Assembly (NCBI GenBank): GCA_930367205.1
Contig: OV884012.1
Location: forward strand, 154,457,405 to 154,521,404
Length of the DNA stretch: 64,000 nt
From: Acanthosoma haemorrhoidale
Lineage: Eukaryota; Arthropoda; Insecta; Hemiptera; Acanthosomatidae
Reading direction: 5' to 3'
Part shown: positions 12,179 to 23,898 of the stretch, piece by piece
Numbering within the stretch: the stretch's first letter is position 1
How the letters are laid out: each line of letters starts with the position of its first letter
The notes under the pieces: model-generated
Databases searched by the model: none
What the model saw: the letters and a program-made list of their open reading frames with translations, nothing else
What the model was told of the DNA's origin: nothing
Translations under genes and position numbers: made by a program

Positions 12179-13029
12179 AATAAATCTTAAAAAAGATGAA
12201 TAAACTAACATTGTCACTAATATTTCCAGGCTTGGAAACTTGTCCTAACTTACTGACATGGACTATCCTAAATATCTTGACAACATTAAGTCGTAATTTA
12301 GTTACATCTTGTTGTTTTTTTTACGGTGGTGTGGATGTTACCTGATAATACACAATTGGAGTACGAACGTCGGAACAAAATAAATGTTCATAGAAAAATA
12401 TTTTATGCACAATTTCTTTTTAATTATTAGCTAATTGTACATTCTTTAATATAACATATAACTACTAAATCAATGCAGTTTGGTCATTATTTTCTTATCT
12501 ATACTGCTTACAAGTTTTTTAACTCACTTTTACATTTTTTTAAAATAAATCTCATCAATTTAAATTTTGTATCTTTGATTATTCGAAATGTGGAAAATCT
12601 AGATAGTTAACTATAGATGTGACATCCCTGGGCAATAGGAATTGTCAAGATTGTATCTATAGTATGTATTTACTCTGGTTAAGTTTAGATTTCTAAGAGT
12701 CGACATTTGGATATTGGAAAATCACCCGCACCTATGTACAAACAGGAGAATATTTCGCCATTCCAGCAGAATAAACTTAATAAAGATATACAAAAATAAA
12801 AACGCAATAAGGTAAGTGCACAAAATTATACAATTATCCGAATTCTCGAATGGGATAGTTGGATGTCCACAAAACCATTAAAAAAAAAGGCAGAAAATAA
12901 ATGGAATATAAGTTATCGGGAGGAGTATCACATCGCATTCTTTTTTCGTACCACCTAAATTAAAATTATTAAGAAAATACAGATTCTGACAGTATGAATC
13001 TATTTACAATGGGTAGCCTGCCCTTACAT
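12179..13029. other. No gene seen
   Basis: Strongly AT-rich sequence without coding, RNA or repeat structure that I can support. Confidence 0.5.
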
Positions 13030-13440
13030 TTAATATAATTTTTAAAATATTAACATTGTGCATGGTTAAATCCTATGTACATTGCCTGTACATATTTAAA
13101 ACAAATGGTAATAGAGCTCACCTTATATATGTTAAATCTAAACAAACTAAAACGTTGCCCAATTTTCCCGGACAGTCTGTTACCATCGATGCGGAAGGGG
13201 TGGTGGGGTCATAGTTTTAAGCACTGGGTTGGTTAGGTGCTCCAACTAGTCAAAAAAACTTGATGTGTCTCCGGTGGATGAACCCACCGACAGCGTTCTT
13301 TAATCTCTCGACAGCGGTATGTCGGATCACTTTTCGCATGATCTCGTTCCGGAAATGTTGGAGACATTTGGCTGTATTGTCAGTCAGTCAAGTGGGTATA
13401 TAGCGGGGCACCGTACAGCAGAGCTGGCCGGAGGGCACAT
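13030..13440 (-). mobile_element. LINE A 3' end, best-preserved coding remnant
   Basis: Read on the minus strand from about 13395 down to 13170, the frame gives blocks such as TAKCLQHFRNEIMRKVIRH, HIKFF and a proline-rich TPPPLPHRW end before the stop (one stretch needs a small indel). This shows that the hairpin-bearing 3' UTR repeat in this window follows a Jockey-type ORF2. The 3' UTR to the left keeps only a weak hairpin (GGTAA/GAGCTCACC) at about 13105-13124. Confidence 0.75.
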
Positions 13441-14544
13441 TTATATATCATCAGTTTAAGACGAAGCGACAGGTTGGGTGAAGTTAGCAAGTGCGATAGC
13501 CGGTAAGACCTCTGTCGTACTTTTTCTATTTTGTTACTAAAATAGGTAGAGTATGGAGATGCCTATCCATTTTTATAGCCAGATAGTGCATTAAGAAATC
13601 CAGCTAGAACATTTCCTAATGTACTGGTTTTTATTTAATTTCCTTTCTACCTTTTTTCTTAAAGGGACAACCAACTATAAAAAAAATCATGCGATGACCC
13701 ATCGATTTTTCTAATGTAAAAAAATGTTGTTGAAAACCTATTAACATATTAATGTTTCAAAAGTTTTATTAAATGTAGGTCATATAACAGATGTGAAGTT
13801 TATAGGGCCGCACTGTGTAGATGTTGTACACAGGTTAAATTTTTAAACTTAAAAATTAAATTTTATAACAGCTACCAGATGAGAATAATAAGCAGAAAAG
13901 TGCACTACAGCTCAGTCCCGTAGAAGTACAGGCTAGAAACATAAATTACTTTCAACTAACATGGCGGTTGTGTAGATAATACTTGAGGCTGACAGGTAAC
14001 AGTCCACAACACAGCAACAAATTATTAATTATTACAAATTTAGAATATTTACGAAGAATATTAAAGATATATTTTAACCTTAATAACTAAAAATAAATTT
14101 AGTCGAGTTACATTCAAACTCGGAGAACTTATTTAGACAATCAAAAAAAATACTTGACCTTTATTATGGAAGAGATAAAAGAATAATAAAAATGAACTAG
14201 TTAATCTCTGTTTACAAGGCTATTACTTAATTCTAATGTGGGGCTGGCTGCAGGAGCTCCTAGTTCCCGGCTTTATCCCCTTTTCCAGGGAAAGTGGTGG
14301 GTGATTTTCCGGGATTCCTGGACCTTGTATAATATATTTACAATTGTATGCGTCTATATTGTAATTATACAGTATGAAGGCGTCAGTGAATGATATACTG
14401 TACAGTCTTATAGCGCAGATTTTCAAATAAAAAGAAAAAAACATAACAAAGACCTAATGGTATTTATTTTTTACTTTTCATAACATACACATTGTCCCAT
14501 ATAATATAATATACACATATAGCATAAGTTGATTTTAAATAAAA
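13441..14544. other. No gene; one short shared block
   Basis: Mostly AT-rich. The stretch 13915-13965 (CCCGTAGAAGTACA, then CATAAATTA and TTTCAACTAACATG) is repeated at about 39957-40003, so it is part of a small dispersed repeat. Nothing else is supported. Confidence 0.45.
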
Positions 14545-14900
14545 TGAGCATTGGACCTATTTCAAGACCTGACACCCCCACAAGATGGCAACTCTCTAGA
14601 TCTGGGAAAGCAGGCCAAATGGTGGACATTACGGCCCTGAAACACAACAACCAACAACAAGCCTCTGACGAGCACCCATCACTGCTATCCAACTGAATGA
14701 GCTTGCACTACATGCCTAGAGAGACTCTAGGCTCAGACTTCAGTGGACTCTACCGAGGCTTCCCACACTCCTTAATTCCTTCACTCCACCTTCAAACAGG
14801 TACTCCTAGTAAAATGATCCGCTCAACCCAAATAAATTCCTTTATCTTCCCCTTATCCATAATCTTAAAAATTTGAGAGCTAAAAAAAACAAACAAAAAT
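14545..14900 (+). mobile_element. LINE C (Jockey-like) 3' end
   Basis: This matches the minus-strand copy at 34546-35092. Shared blocks include CAAGATGGCAACTCTC, GTGGACATTACGGC and the terminal GAGAGCTAAAAAA. Only the last codons of the reverse transcriptase and the 3' UTR are present, ending in an A-rich tail at about 14880-14900. Confidence 0.75.
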
Positions 14901-14924
14901 GAACATTGGAATCAGCTGATTGAT

Positions 14925-15135
14925 AATTTTTTTTTTTTCTTGGCCTGCCGTTCAGAATATCCTATACTTTCGGATATCACCCACCCGAGAAGAGGTGTCA
15001 GGAAATATGGGTGCCCCGTGCCGTGGAAAGCAGAGCCATTCCAGCCCGGAATATGGAAAACTTTTTACATTTTCTTCAAAGGGAAATAAACTGTTCGTGA
15101 GAAAAATACAACAATGGTGAAGTGGGGGGGGAGGG
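14925..15135. promoter_or_regulatory. Candidate non-coding regulatory block
   Basis: A GC-richer island in AT-rich DNA that is neither coding nor related to repeats in this window. It starts with a T-run and holds two GGATAT/GGAATATGG-like strings, and a stretch with GTGCCCCGTGCCG. It is called only from base composition and apparent uniqueness, so the assignment is weak. Confidence 0.25.
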
Positions 15136-16185
15136 CAGCGGATTTGCATAAGGACGGAAGGAACTCGTGGAAAAAATAGGGTTCTTTCTTGCTGGGCTTG
15201 AGTTTGTTTACTACAATTGGTGTAAAACAGACCGGTCTATAAATCAGTCAAAGAGTCCGAACAAAGGTGGGCTTTTCGAGCCCTTTCCTTACGCCAACAA
15301 TGAGATTTCCCTGTATTTATTAATTTTTTTATTCGGCTTTTACTTTGTTAAAATTTTCACACTTTTGTTCCTCCACTAACCTGCCGGACTTTTAGTTTTA
15401 ATTAACAGCTAACAATTAAATAAGTCTTTTCAGACAGCAGCTAAATTGTTTTAAATCAAGAATATTATAGAAACCAAATGTTATATGAGATCGAGCCCGC
15501 GATAGGAATTAATGTAAAATTTAAATTGATATTAAGGAGAAGGCTAGAGGAAGGGTAGCGAGGGGAAACTGTCATCACAGAAGCAGTCGGCATGCAATAA
15601 ACCCTTTTGTAAGAATACCCAGCTTCATGAAGTCACATCTGTGTCCCTCATAAGGACAATTTCGAGGACAAGTTACAGTGTGACGAGGGATGTGGGATTC
15701 AGCAGTCCAGGAAGCCCATAGACAAAGTGTTGGGAAATGTCCTAACTTAGTCACAACCTAGTGTAAAAATATATCCACTAACCTAAAGGGTCACAAAGAA
15801 AAAATCCTTCTTCTTGAAGGATAGAAACTCGACGATAGAGTACGGGGTATAAGCGTGGAGACGAGGCAGCACATGGCCTTTGTTTTTGAGCTAGGCTTGA
15901 GGCGGACCTGTCTTTTTGTCACGAAACCTAGGACTGAGGACTGGTCTCGGGCGAACCCTCAGACACAGAGGTCTGAACTCATCACCATTTTGAAACCACC
16001 GTTCTATAAAGTAAGGAGTATTTTATTGTTAGCTAGTAACATCTCTATAATCTGTTCATCATTTTTATTCTCATTAAATTCAATCATTTTTCATTAAAAC
16101 AATTTCAAGCATTTTTAATAAAGCATATTATAACAATTCCACTCTATGTATAGAAATTCCTTCCTTGGCCACCACGTAAATTTAT
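15136..16185. other. No gene seen
   Basis: Mixed-composition DNA. The frames near 15167 and 15855 are short, match nothing I know and show no codon bias or splice sites. Confidence 0.5.
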
Positions 16186-16480
16186 TTAAGTGAATTATCA
16201 TCGGTTTAGATACAATCGGGGCAAAAAGTAAATTAATTGATTAGTTTGGAGAAAATTATAATTCGGTTTAACTTCAAGCTAATACAACACGATCAGGATT
16301 TGATATAGGAATCAAATCTGTCAGTAGTTGAACAGTCAGATGACATCCCTGCAATTCAAATATTGTAATTATTCAACTAGAGCGAAACAGCGTGGTGTTT
16401 GTGGGTAATTCAGGAAAATATATAAAAGGACAAGTATCCGTAGAAAAAATAAATCATTAATATATTGTCTTAGAGTTTGT
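16186..16480 (+). repeat. Family F dispersed repeat, copy 2
   Basis: This shares with 7260-7480 the ATACAATCGGGGCAA lead, the AAGCTAATACAAC core and the GGAATCAAATCTGTCAGTAG block. A TATATAAAAGGACAAG string at about 16418-16432 follows and looks like a TATA box. Confidence 0.45.
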
Positions 16481-17761
16481 GTATTCGAATACAGTTGTAT
16501 ATCAGGTATGTTAGTAGTAGTAGTAGTAGTAGTAGTATGCGGCAAGAATACATCATTTAAATAAAAACCCAGAGTGAACCGAACGCAGCGCTACATTATG
16601 TATGTATATTGTCGTGGTTACGTCCTTCCATTCATTTTTATAAATCCTTTAGAAAATCAAAAATTTCTCATTCATAAATGCACTTATTAGAGACCATGAC
16701 AAGACTTATATATGAATTGAGTCATCATTATTACTCAGTCTTACAAGTATTGACTTCCAAATTATATACTCTTAATGTATTTTCTCCTGTATTGAGAGAA
16801 GCGTTAATGAGGAGAATGTATTCTATGTGAATGGATACCTAAAATAAAATCCACGTGACAGCAATACAGGATGTATATTCTTTAAATGAAAAAAATCTCT
16901 GTAAAAACTCAGAGGCTTTGATAGACGTTGGGTTCCTTTACGTGATTGGCAAAAATGGAAAGAATTTTCATATTTCATTCTCAAGCTGTTCGATATTGAT
17001 TGAGTCGTAGTTTTGTCTCGGATCGAGTCTAGCGCCTGAACTGCAATTCTGTACCAGTCCACCGGCTACTGATCGTTAGAGATGTAGAGCCACTGTTCTC
17101 TCTTCTACTTCCCTGGTCCACCCCTTTTGTTTTTTTTATAGCACTCCTAATAGGTCAAAATTTTCAGAAATTCATGTTAGTAGTCCGATAGGATTAAATA
17201 ACTTTGTCTTTAGTTTAACTTTCTTGCCCTCGGATTTTGAGATTTACCTTTTGATAGTCATAATATCTTAGAGCGAATGACTATTGATATATAAATCAAG
17301 TGATTTCATATTGTCACTGATTCGGGCGCCAATTTAATGTTTTACACCATCGAAAAAGATGTGAATCTTTAGTATTTATTTAGCTAAATATAGAATGTAT
17401 GTAAAAAAATATATTCCACGCAATTTTATGATAAAATAGTTATTATAATTATTCTTATACTAATTAATTGAAATATAGCCCAAATTCCCTAAATTAAGTG
17501 TTTAGTAACTGACCTCGTAAAATTATCTAACCTTTGGAGTACTTTGAGGATTCCTTCTCTTCTATCTGTTCGCAAAGATTTCTCGGTTGATCCACTGAGT
17601 TCCTGACTAGGGTAAGGTCGCTCTCTCGAAGACTGGTACAAGGCACAACAACCAAATGGAGACCGTACTCAGCATGATAGGAAATTATTTATTTGTGCTC
17701 TACTCCAGGAATTGATAAATTAGGGTTTTATGTAACATTGACATTTTTTTTAATCTTGTTA
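16481..17761. other. No gene; (GTA)n at 16509-16537
   Basis: Contains a short (GTA)9-like microsatellite. The minus-strand frame 16823-17062 is open for 79 codons but matches no family I recognise and lacks supporting signals. Confidence 0.5.
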
Positions 17762-18145
17762 GATTTAAGTCTATAATTTATAAGGTGAGGCCCATCACTT
17801 TTGAACATGTTTAGAAGAGGAATGTATAATGTACATTATACATTTGTAACAATCACAAATCACAATGTAAAATTATTAAACATTGTATAAAATGTAGTCA
17901 AGCTACAGGACATATAATATCAAAAAGGTGAGCCCCATCACCTTATAGAGTCTTATCAATTAAGTCAAGTATAATGTGCATCATTGTACTTGTATTAATT
18001 ATATAACTTTTATAAAACCGATTATACAACCGAACATAATCTAGCGACGCTACAGGGCATTTAAAACTAATATGTGAATAGATTTGAATGAGAATCTGTA
18101 ATGAATCATTTTGTCATTTTTTAAGGGGATAGGAGAAGAAAAAAA
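17762..18145 (+). mobile_element. LINE A 3' UTR dimer, no coding part
   Basis: Two successive 3' UTR modules in the same orientation. Module 1 has a hairpin at 17782-17801 and a TGTAGTCAAGCTACA motif at about 17893-17907. Module 2 has a hairpin at 17925-17944 and an AGCGACGCT motif at about 18042-18052. The second ends in GGGGATAGGAGAAG followed by an A-run, the usual tail of this family. Confidence 0.7.
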
Positions 18146-18214
18146 AAAGACATATAATAACTTACTGTAAATAGATTAATCAATGTTCCCTATACTGATT
18201 TTCATAATTTAATA

Positions 18215-19104
18215 GGGGGACCGGAAAGTAATGTCGTTTTTTTTACATTGAATTCAAACAGATAAATTTTTAACAAGTTTTTGTTTTTGATCAATGATGT
18301 AATCACCCTCGTTATCAGCCACCTTTCGCCATCTAGTGTGAAAATTTTCAATGCCTGATCGATCAAAATCAATTGGTTTTTGAGCAAAATATCTGGAGAT
18401 GGTATTTTGGACATCAACCGAATTTTCAAATTTTTAGCGACCGAAATAAGTGAAAATCCGATGGCGCAATATCGGGCAAGTATGGTGGGTGAGGCTGGAG
18501 ATGAAAATTGGGTCCTCTATGATAATCCAAAAATCTCCCTCCGCATGAATCGACACGAAGTACAGCTAAGCCAGGTTTACACTCCAAAAAGGCACTTTTC
18601 TGTGTTTTGTGGAGTATTCGCGGGGTCGTTCATCGCTAATACCTGGAAAACTGTGAATGCAGATCTTAATGTGGACAATTAGATCGAGTAAATCAATCTT
18701 TAATTGAAAATTGCCTAGTGATTGTCAATAAAATAGGCTTTCTTCTTCAACACGATAATGCAAGACCGCACTGCGCAAGGCGAACCCTGGAAAAAATTAA
18801 TGAATTGGGGTGGGAGGTATTGCCTCAACCACCATACTCGCCCGATATCGGATTGCCATTTATTCCGATCGTTACATTTTCAGTGGCAAAAAATTTCAAA
18901 ATTTGGATGATGTCCAAAATCTCTAGATATTTTGCTCAAAAACCAATTGATTTTGATCGATCAGGCATTGAAAATTTGCACACTAGATGGCAAAAGGTTG
19001 GTGATAACAAGGGTGATTACGTCATTGATCAAAAACAAAAACTTGTTAAAAATTTATCTTTTTGAATTTAATGTTAAAAAAAACTACATTACTTTCCGGC
19101 CCCC
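18215..19104 (+). mobile_element. Rearranged 'snap-back' mariner with ~280-bp inverted arms
   Basis: The element is flanked by TA on both sides (18213-18214 and 19105-19106). It has mirror ends GGGGG-A-CCGGAAAGTAATGT and its complement. Unlike an ordinary mariner with about 30-bp termini, the left arm (18215-18494) is an inverted copy of the whole right arm (18822-19104), which holds the transposase 3' end and terminal repeat. The segment between is forward-oriented transposase starting exactly at the GDE motif. The N-terminal half of the gene is missing. Length is 890 bp against about 1.3 kb for a full mariner. Confidence 0.85.
18497..19065 (+). pseudogene. Mariner transposase catalytic half, broken
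   Basis: The frame opens at GDENWVLYDNPK (first catalytic Asp at 18500-18502) and stops at 18680. From 18739 it continues as LLQHDNARPHCARRTLEK (second Asp in HDN) and PPYSPDI (third Asp). The C-terminal block ends HTRWQKVGDNKGDYVID before TGA 19063-19065. The DNA-binding N-terminus is absent, and in-frame stops separate the parts, so no active transposase is expected. The left arm encodes the same C-terminus on the minus strand (HTRWRKVADNEGDYIID). Confidence 0.85.
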
Positions 19105-19322
19105 TAATATAATAACAAGGGAATATGAAGAAAAAATTTTTTTTAAATCTTCTTGGATTATGAAATAGAATCTTAATAATTTGTTGTTAGAGGTCAAACA
19201 GGGGACTCCAGGACAGTCAGACAAACACGAGGACATATAAGTGTTTCTGTTTTAAAAAAAATCAACAAAGCCCTAAAAATCATTTCTAGTTCATGGAGTA
19301 AAAAATATTCGTTATTTGAAGC

Positions 19323-19517
<195 letters not shown>

Positions 19518-20084
19518 GATTAAAAGTAAGCCTTAATGTAGGTATAGGTTACATCCGATACGGTATGCACATATAGAGCATTCACACATACACAGGACTA
19601 CTTGTGTGCTAATGCGCCTTGCCTTGTCTCTGACTCGCTACATTAGCCAGACCGCTCTTATCTCCCCTAATAGTATTCCGATCCTCCGAGTCTTGGTAGA
19701 GAGAGAGACGTCAAGTGTGTGGAATGTGCGCCATCGCACAAACACACACATATATATCCACAACGGCCCACGAGGAAAAAATACTCCTGCTGCATCTGCA
19801 TAATTCGGCACTAAAACCTGCAACTTTAACGCAATATTCATGGACAGATGTAAAAATGGTGGATCTATACTAGCGAGGGGTGGCTCACCATAAGGAGAAG
19901 CCGAGGTTTATGGCCTGGAGATTTTTGAATAATTGTATTGTCCTCTACTTCTCACTGACTCATCCTCAGCAGCTATTTCTAAGGCTCTCTTCTTTCTTTC
20001 TTTTTTGTCTTCAAGAGAGAGAAAAATGATCATAGTCGAAAGCACTAAAAGATTTACAAATATCCCATAACTGTACAACCAATA
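19518..20084. other. No gene seen
   Basis: Contains a short CACACATATATATC stretch near 19742. The opposing 65-67 codon frames at 19606-19841 overlap on both strands and match nothing known. Confidence 0.5.
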
Positions 20085-20837
20085 GGTTGGGAAGAAAATA
20101 ATTTCGGTTTTTTAGTCCGTTTTCCAAACAAAAAAATAACTTTAATCAATCAAATATCTTCCATTCTGTTTGACGACCTTTTGCCATCTTTCTGGTAACA
20201 TCATGAACCCGCGCTCATAGAATTTCTGGTACATATTGAAAAAAAACTCGACCAAGTGCGATTTGAGCTCATTGTTATTACTGAAATTTTTACCATTTAA
20301 GAAGTTCGAAATAAATGATAATCCTGTGGGGCTGTAGGGGGGATGCGACATCACTTCCCAAGCTCCAATAGTTTCGTACGTGTTGCTAAAGATGTGTGAG
20401 GCCTCGTATTGTCGTGGCGGAACCCAAATATCGAGCTTCTTACCAAGTCCTAGACGTCTTATATGATTTTTAATTGTTGTGTGTGATGCATTTGACTGTT
20501 TTGCAATCTCTCGCACAGTTATATGACGATTCGATTCAATTATGGCTTTCATTTTGTCATCATCAACTTCAGAAGGTCGATCAGAACGTTAGTCATCTTT
20601 CAGTGAAAAATCTCCAGAACGAAATGGTTTAAGCCAATTCTGACACGTGCGGTCTGTTGGATAATCAACATCATAAACTTTACATATCTCTTTGTGAGCC
20701 TCGTCCATTTTCTTCCCTTTATGAAAATAAAAAAGTAAAATGTGTCGAAAATGCTTATTTTTGCACTCCGTGTTAAAACTCACCATAAACTGACAGTTGT
20801 AAGTAAAATTGCACGGAATTTCTTTCTTAGCAGCCTA
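20085..20837 (-). mobile_element. Internally deleted mariner
   Basis: The element lies between TA dinucleotides at 20083-20084 and 20838-20839. Its left end is GGTTGGGAAGAAAATAATTT and its right end is the imperfect complement ending TTTCTTTCTTAGCAGCC. At 753 bp it is about half a full mariner. The deletion removes the part of the transposase holding the first two catalytic aspartates. Confidence 0.85.
20142..20786 (-). pseudogene. Mariner transposase with core deleted and one nonsense codon
   Basis: From 20786 the frame encodes the N-terminal helix-turn-helix region (FRHILLFYFHKGKKMDEAHK, then CQNWLKPFRSGDFSLKDD). An in-frame TAA at 20589-20591 interrupts it, and it continues with KMKAIIESNRHITVREIA to the WVPP motif. 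At about codon 48 after Met 20552 it jumps in frame to the C-terminal part (WEVMSHPPYSP, then LPERWQKVVKQNGRYLID). Both HDN and GDE motifs are lost, and the third motif reads SPTG in place of SPD. A trans-mobilised derivative is possible; an active enzyme is not. Confidence 0.85.
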
Positions 20838-21606
20838 AAGGTACCGACTACCAAATCCCAAAAGGAAAAAATTCTGACATTGACTAAAGAATCACGAAAC
20901 AAACATAACGCTAACTACTGGAGCAAACAGAAATCACTTTCTTGCCGACCCCGATTAGTGAGAAATATCGACACCTAGTCCAAAGCAAAATTGACCTAAA
21001 CCTGACAAAATTATAACTAAGTAATGTTATGGCATTTTTTTTATTAGGTTAGTCTTTTTTTTTTGTTACCACAGAAATGAAATCACAAAATGTTTAACTT
21101 AGAACTGCAATAGTTTACAAAAATAAAACGAAACTATATAATATACTTCATTTAAATCAAGGAAATTAAAAAAACCCTTGTTGCGCTGCTTGAGTTTTTG
21201 GTGTTGATTTTGAATTTGAATTTTACGTATCTGAGTCAATAGTTCTTGACTTCCACCACATTACAAGAAATGGCTAAAATTCGAGTTAGGAGATTTTGAG
21301 GTGTCGATATAAATTACATATTTATATAAATCCCGAGGGTTATCCCCGTATACCTTAACCAAAAGAAGGGATATCATAATCGAGGGTTCATACTGCTTCT
21401 AACCGCAAGCTCAATCATGGGGTCTTTCGACATGTCATTTAGTTTTATGTTCTTGACCTTTCATGTTCCAATTAGCCAATTGACCTTTTTTCCAAGTAAT
21501 GGAACGCGGACTCTTAAGTACACTCGGAAAGGACTTTTATTGTCTTGTGAGGCCGAAGTCTGCTGTTTGTCTACTGCTGTTGTTTTTGTTTTATGTATTA
21601 TTACAA
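20838..21606. other. No gene seen
   Basis: AT-rich DNA between the mariner and the 41-bp array. The frame at 21417-21626 is unrecognised and runs into the tandem repeat. Confidence 0.5.
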
Positions 21607-21811
21607 TTTATATTCACAAAAACTGATAGGTTAAGATAGATATAACATTTATATTCACAAAAACTGATAGGTTAATATATATATAACATTTATGTTCACA
21701 AAAACTGATAGGTTAAGATAGATATAACATTTATATTCACAAAAACTGATAGGTTAAGATAGATATAACATTTATATTCACAAAAACTGATAGGTTAAGA
21801 TAGATATAACA
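21607..21811 (+). repeat. 41-bp tandem repeat, five copies
   Basis: Units start at 21607, 21648, 21689, 21730 and 21771. Each contains TTCACAAAAACTGATAGG followed by TTAAGATAGATATAACA, with few differences. The array ends at a sixth partial start (TTTATATTCAAATTG) that is also the first base run of the dispersed repeat beginning at 21812. Confidence 0.95.
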
Positions 21812-22222
21812 TTTATATTCAAATTGAATAACGAGTGGTCCATTTCCAGGTGAACTCTATAAAGTTAAATATTAATTCAAATAGCAAAATTGGCACTATT
21901 GAAACAATTGATTATATTATTTTAAATGGTGGTTGGCTATGAGATCTCTCACATGTCAAAATTCACAGTTGATGCTAATATTATCTCAGACAAATGGAAA
22001 TTGGTGTCTAGGCATAGTCTATGTTTAAAGGTAGAATAAGCCTAATAGTATAGTATAGTAGTATATCAGCCTAATTTCGTATGTTCTTAAAACTTAATGC
22101 AAAGTTGTGTATCTGCGAGCTGTGCGAGGACCCATCCGTGTTATGGGTTTTGAAAGACGGGTAATAACTCTTTGTCACCGAAAATTAAGCAGAGAGAGGA
22201 TGAAGCAGGTCAGTCAGTGCTC
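21812..22222 (+). repeat. Dispersed repeat G, copy 1
   Basis: This shares over 300 bp in the same order with 23509-23868, including GAATAACGAG, CCATTTCCAGGTGAACTC, GAGATCTCTCACATGTC and AAGCAGGTCAGTCA. No protein is encoded. The two copies lie in direct orientation 1.7 kb apart. Confidence 0.85.
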
Positions 22223-22523
22223 GTAAAAAAGTAAATGTGTGAATGTTCACATACTTTAAACACTTAGTGAGAAAAAAGACCACTGGCCTATGCAAGATGT
22301 AAATAGCTGGTCATTGGACCAGAGGATTTCTTCTTACAAAGCAGACATAGGAGGAAACGCTATCACACCCCTTTGGGGGACGAGGCCGAATAAGTCACTT
22401 ATTTCTGAGAAGGACGGAGGACAGAAGACTGGAGTTTTTTGGGACGCAGTTATTAATAATCATTAACTAAGCATAGATTTTAATATTTTGCTTATAAGAT
22501 AAATGTAATCTTTTCGTCGTTTG
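22223..22523. other. No gene seen
   Basis: Unique-looking mixed sequence between repeat G and the GA-rich array. No gene or RNA signal. Confidence 0.5.
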
Positions 22524-22615
22524 AGAGAGGGAGAGAAAGAGAGAAAGAGAGAGAGAGAGAAAGAGAGAAAGAGAGAGAGAGGGAGAGGGAGAGAGAGAGG
22601 GAGAGGCAGAGGGAC

Positions 22616-22661
<46 letters not shown>

Positions 22662-22801
22662 AGGGAGAGGGAGAGAGAGAGGGAGAGGGAGAGAGAGAGG
22701 GAGAGGCAGAGGGACAGGCAGAGAGAGAGAGAGAGAGAGGGAGGGAGAGGGAGAGAGAGAGGGAGAGGCAGAGGGACAGGCAGAGAGAGAGAGAGAGAGA
22801 T
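22524..22801 (+). repeat. GA-rich compound minisatellite
   Basis: GAGA-based array with a nested longer unit, GAGGCAGAGGGACAGGCAGA, that occurs three times (about 22602, 22703 and 22766). Open frames on both strands through it are artefacts. Confidence 0.95.
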
Positions 22802-22919
22802 TAGTAGTAAATTCTTCAGCTGGAAGTGTTGACAATATTCTTTTTATTATGTTGAAGTCAGTTATGTAATGCTCATTAGATCTTACATTTTCAGTAGAAA
22901 CGTGTGCCACAGTTGAGAC

Positions 22920-23160
22920 TTATGGTCCCCTTTTTTTTGTAAGTAACCCCTTCCTCCCATAAACTCCTAACCCTCAGACTACCTGTTTCTGACCTGCTTA
23001 GGACGAAGACTCCCACACTTGTGTCTAAGCATTCAACAGAGTATGTTGTTCTATCACTGTATCTGATTAATATCTGTATATATAGCAGTGTTTTGATTGT
23101 TATTCATAATAAAGTTTTTTAAAAGACTCTCCTCTACAAGATTATTTAACTAGTCACTAA
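22920..23160 (+). repeat. Dispersed repeat, copy 2 (partner of 1434-1790)
   Basis: Contains the TGTATATATAGCAGTG, ATTCATAATAAAG and AGACTCTCCTCTACA blocks shared with the minus strand of 1434-1790. The AATAAA sits at about 23109 near the 3' side, consistent with a retroelement 3' end or LTR. Confidence 0.5.
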
Positions 23161-23508
23161 GCTTAGTGAGTCTCGTAAATGCACACGTTCCTTCCAGTCG
23201 AGTCTTTCCTCCAGCTGTTGTTGTCCAGTTACCTGCCCCTAGACTGTTATCTATGTGGAACTTACCACATATACGTAATTTGTAAATAGCGTATAAATAA
23301 GTTATGAAAGTTTACTGTAGCTCGTAGTTTTCTATAAATATATTCATGTAATACAAGAAATTATTTTTTAGTGTAAAAAAGAGAACACGAACAGGTAAGA
23401 AGGAGAATTGGCTGGTTGGGAGAGTTTACGGTTTTTGTTTTCAGTGTCAGCGGTAAGAACAGGTAGTAAGGATAAATTGGCGTTTTGAGGATGAGCAGAA
23501 AAACATTT
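23161..23508. other. No gene seen
   Basis: AT-rich, no supported feature. Confidence 0.45.
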
Positions 23509-23868
23509 TTTATATTCAAATTGAATAACGAGGGGTCCATTTCCAGGTGAACTCTATGAAGTTAAATATTAATTCAAATAACAAAATTGGTACTATTGAA
23601 ACAAACTGATTATATTATTTTAAACGGTGTTTGGCTTAAATGAGATCTCTCACATGTCAAAATTCAAAGTTGATGCTAATACTATCTCAGACAATAGGAA
23701 ATTTGTATCTAGGCATTGTCTATCTTTAAAGGTATAAACTCTTGCATATGTTCTTAATTGATTAAAAATTGTGAATAAGTGGGTTATCTTTGTTATGGGT
23801 TTTGATAGACGGGTGATAACTCTTTGTCGTCGAAAATTAAGCAGAGACAGGTTGAAGCAGGTCAGTCA
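23509..23868 (+). repeat. Dispersed repeat G, copy 2
   Basis: Direct-oriented homologue of 21812-22222, starting at the same TATATTCAAATTG border but without the 41-bp array on its left. Its right end is followed within about 30 bp by the large hairpin at 23899. Confidence 0.85.
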
Positions 23869-23898
23869 TCAGTAAGTATATATAAAACATTATATACG

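Noticed and set aside
16823..17062. 79-codon minus-strand frame as a mobile-element protein
   Set aside because: The first residues look protein-like, but no motif of any transposase or polymerase could be found.
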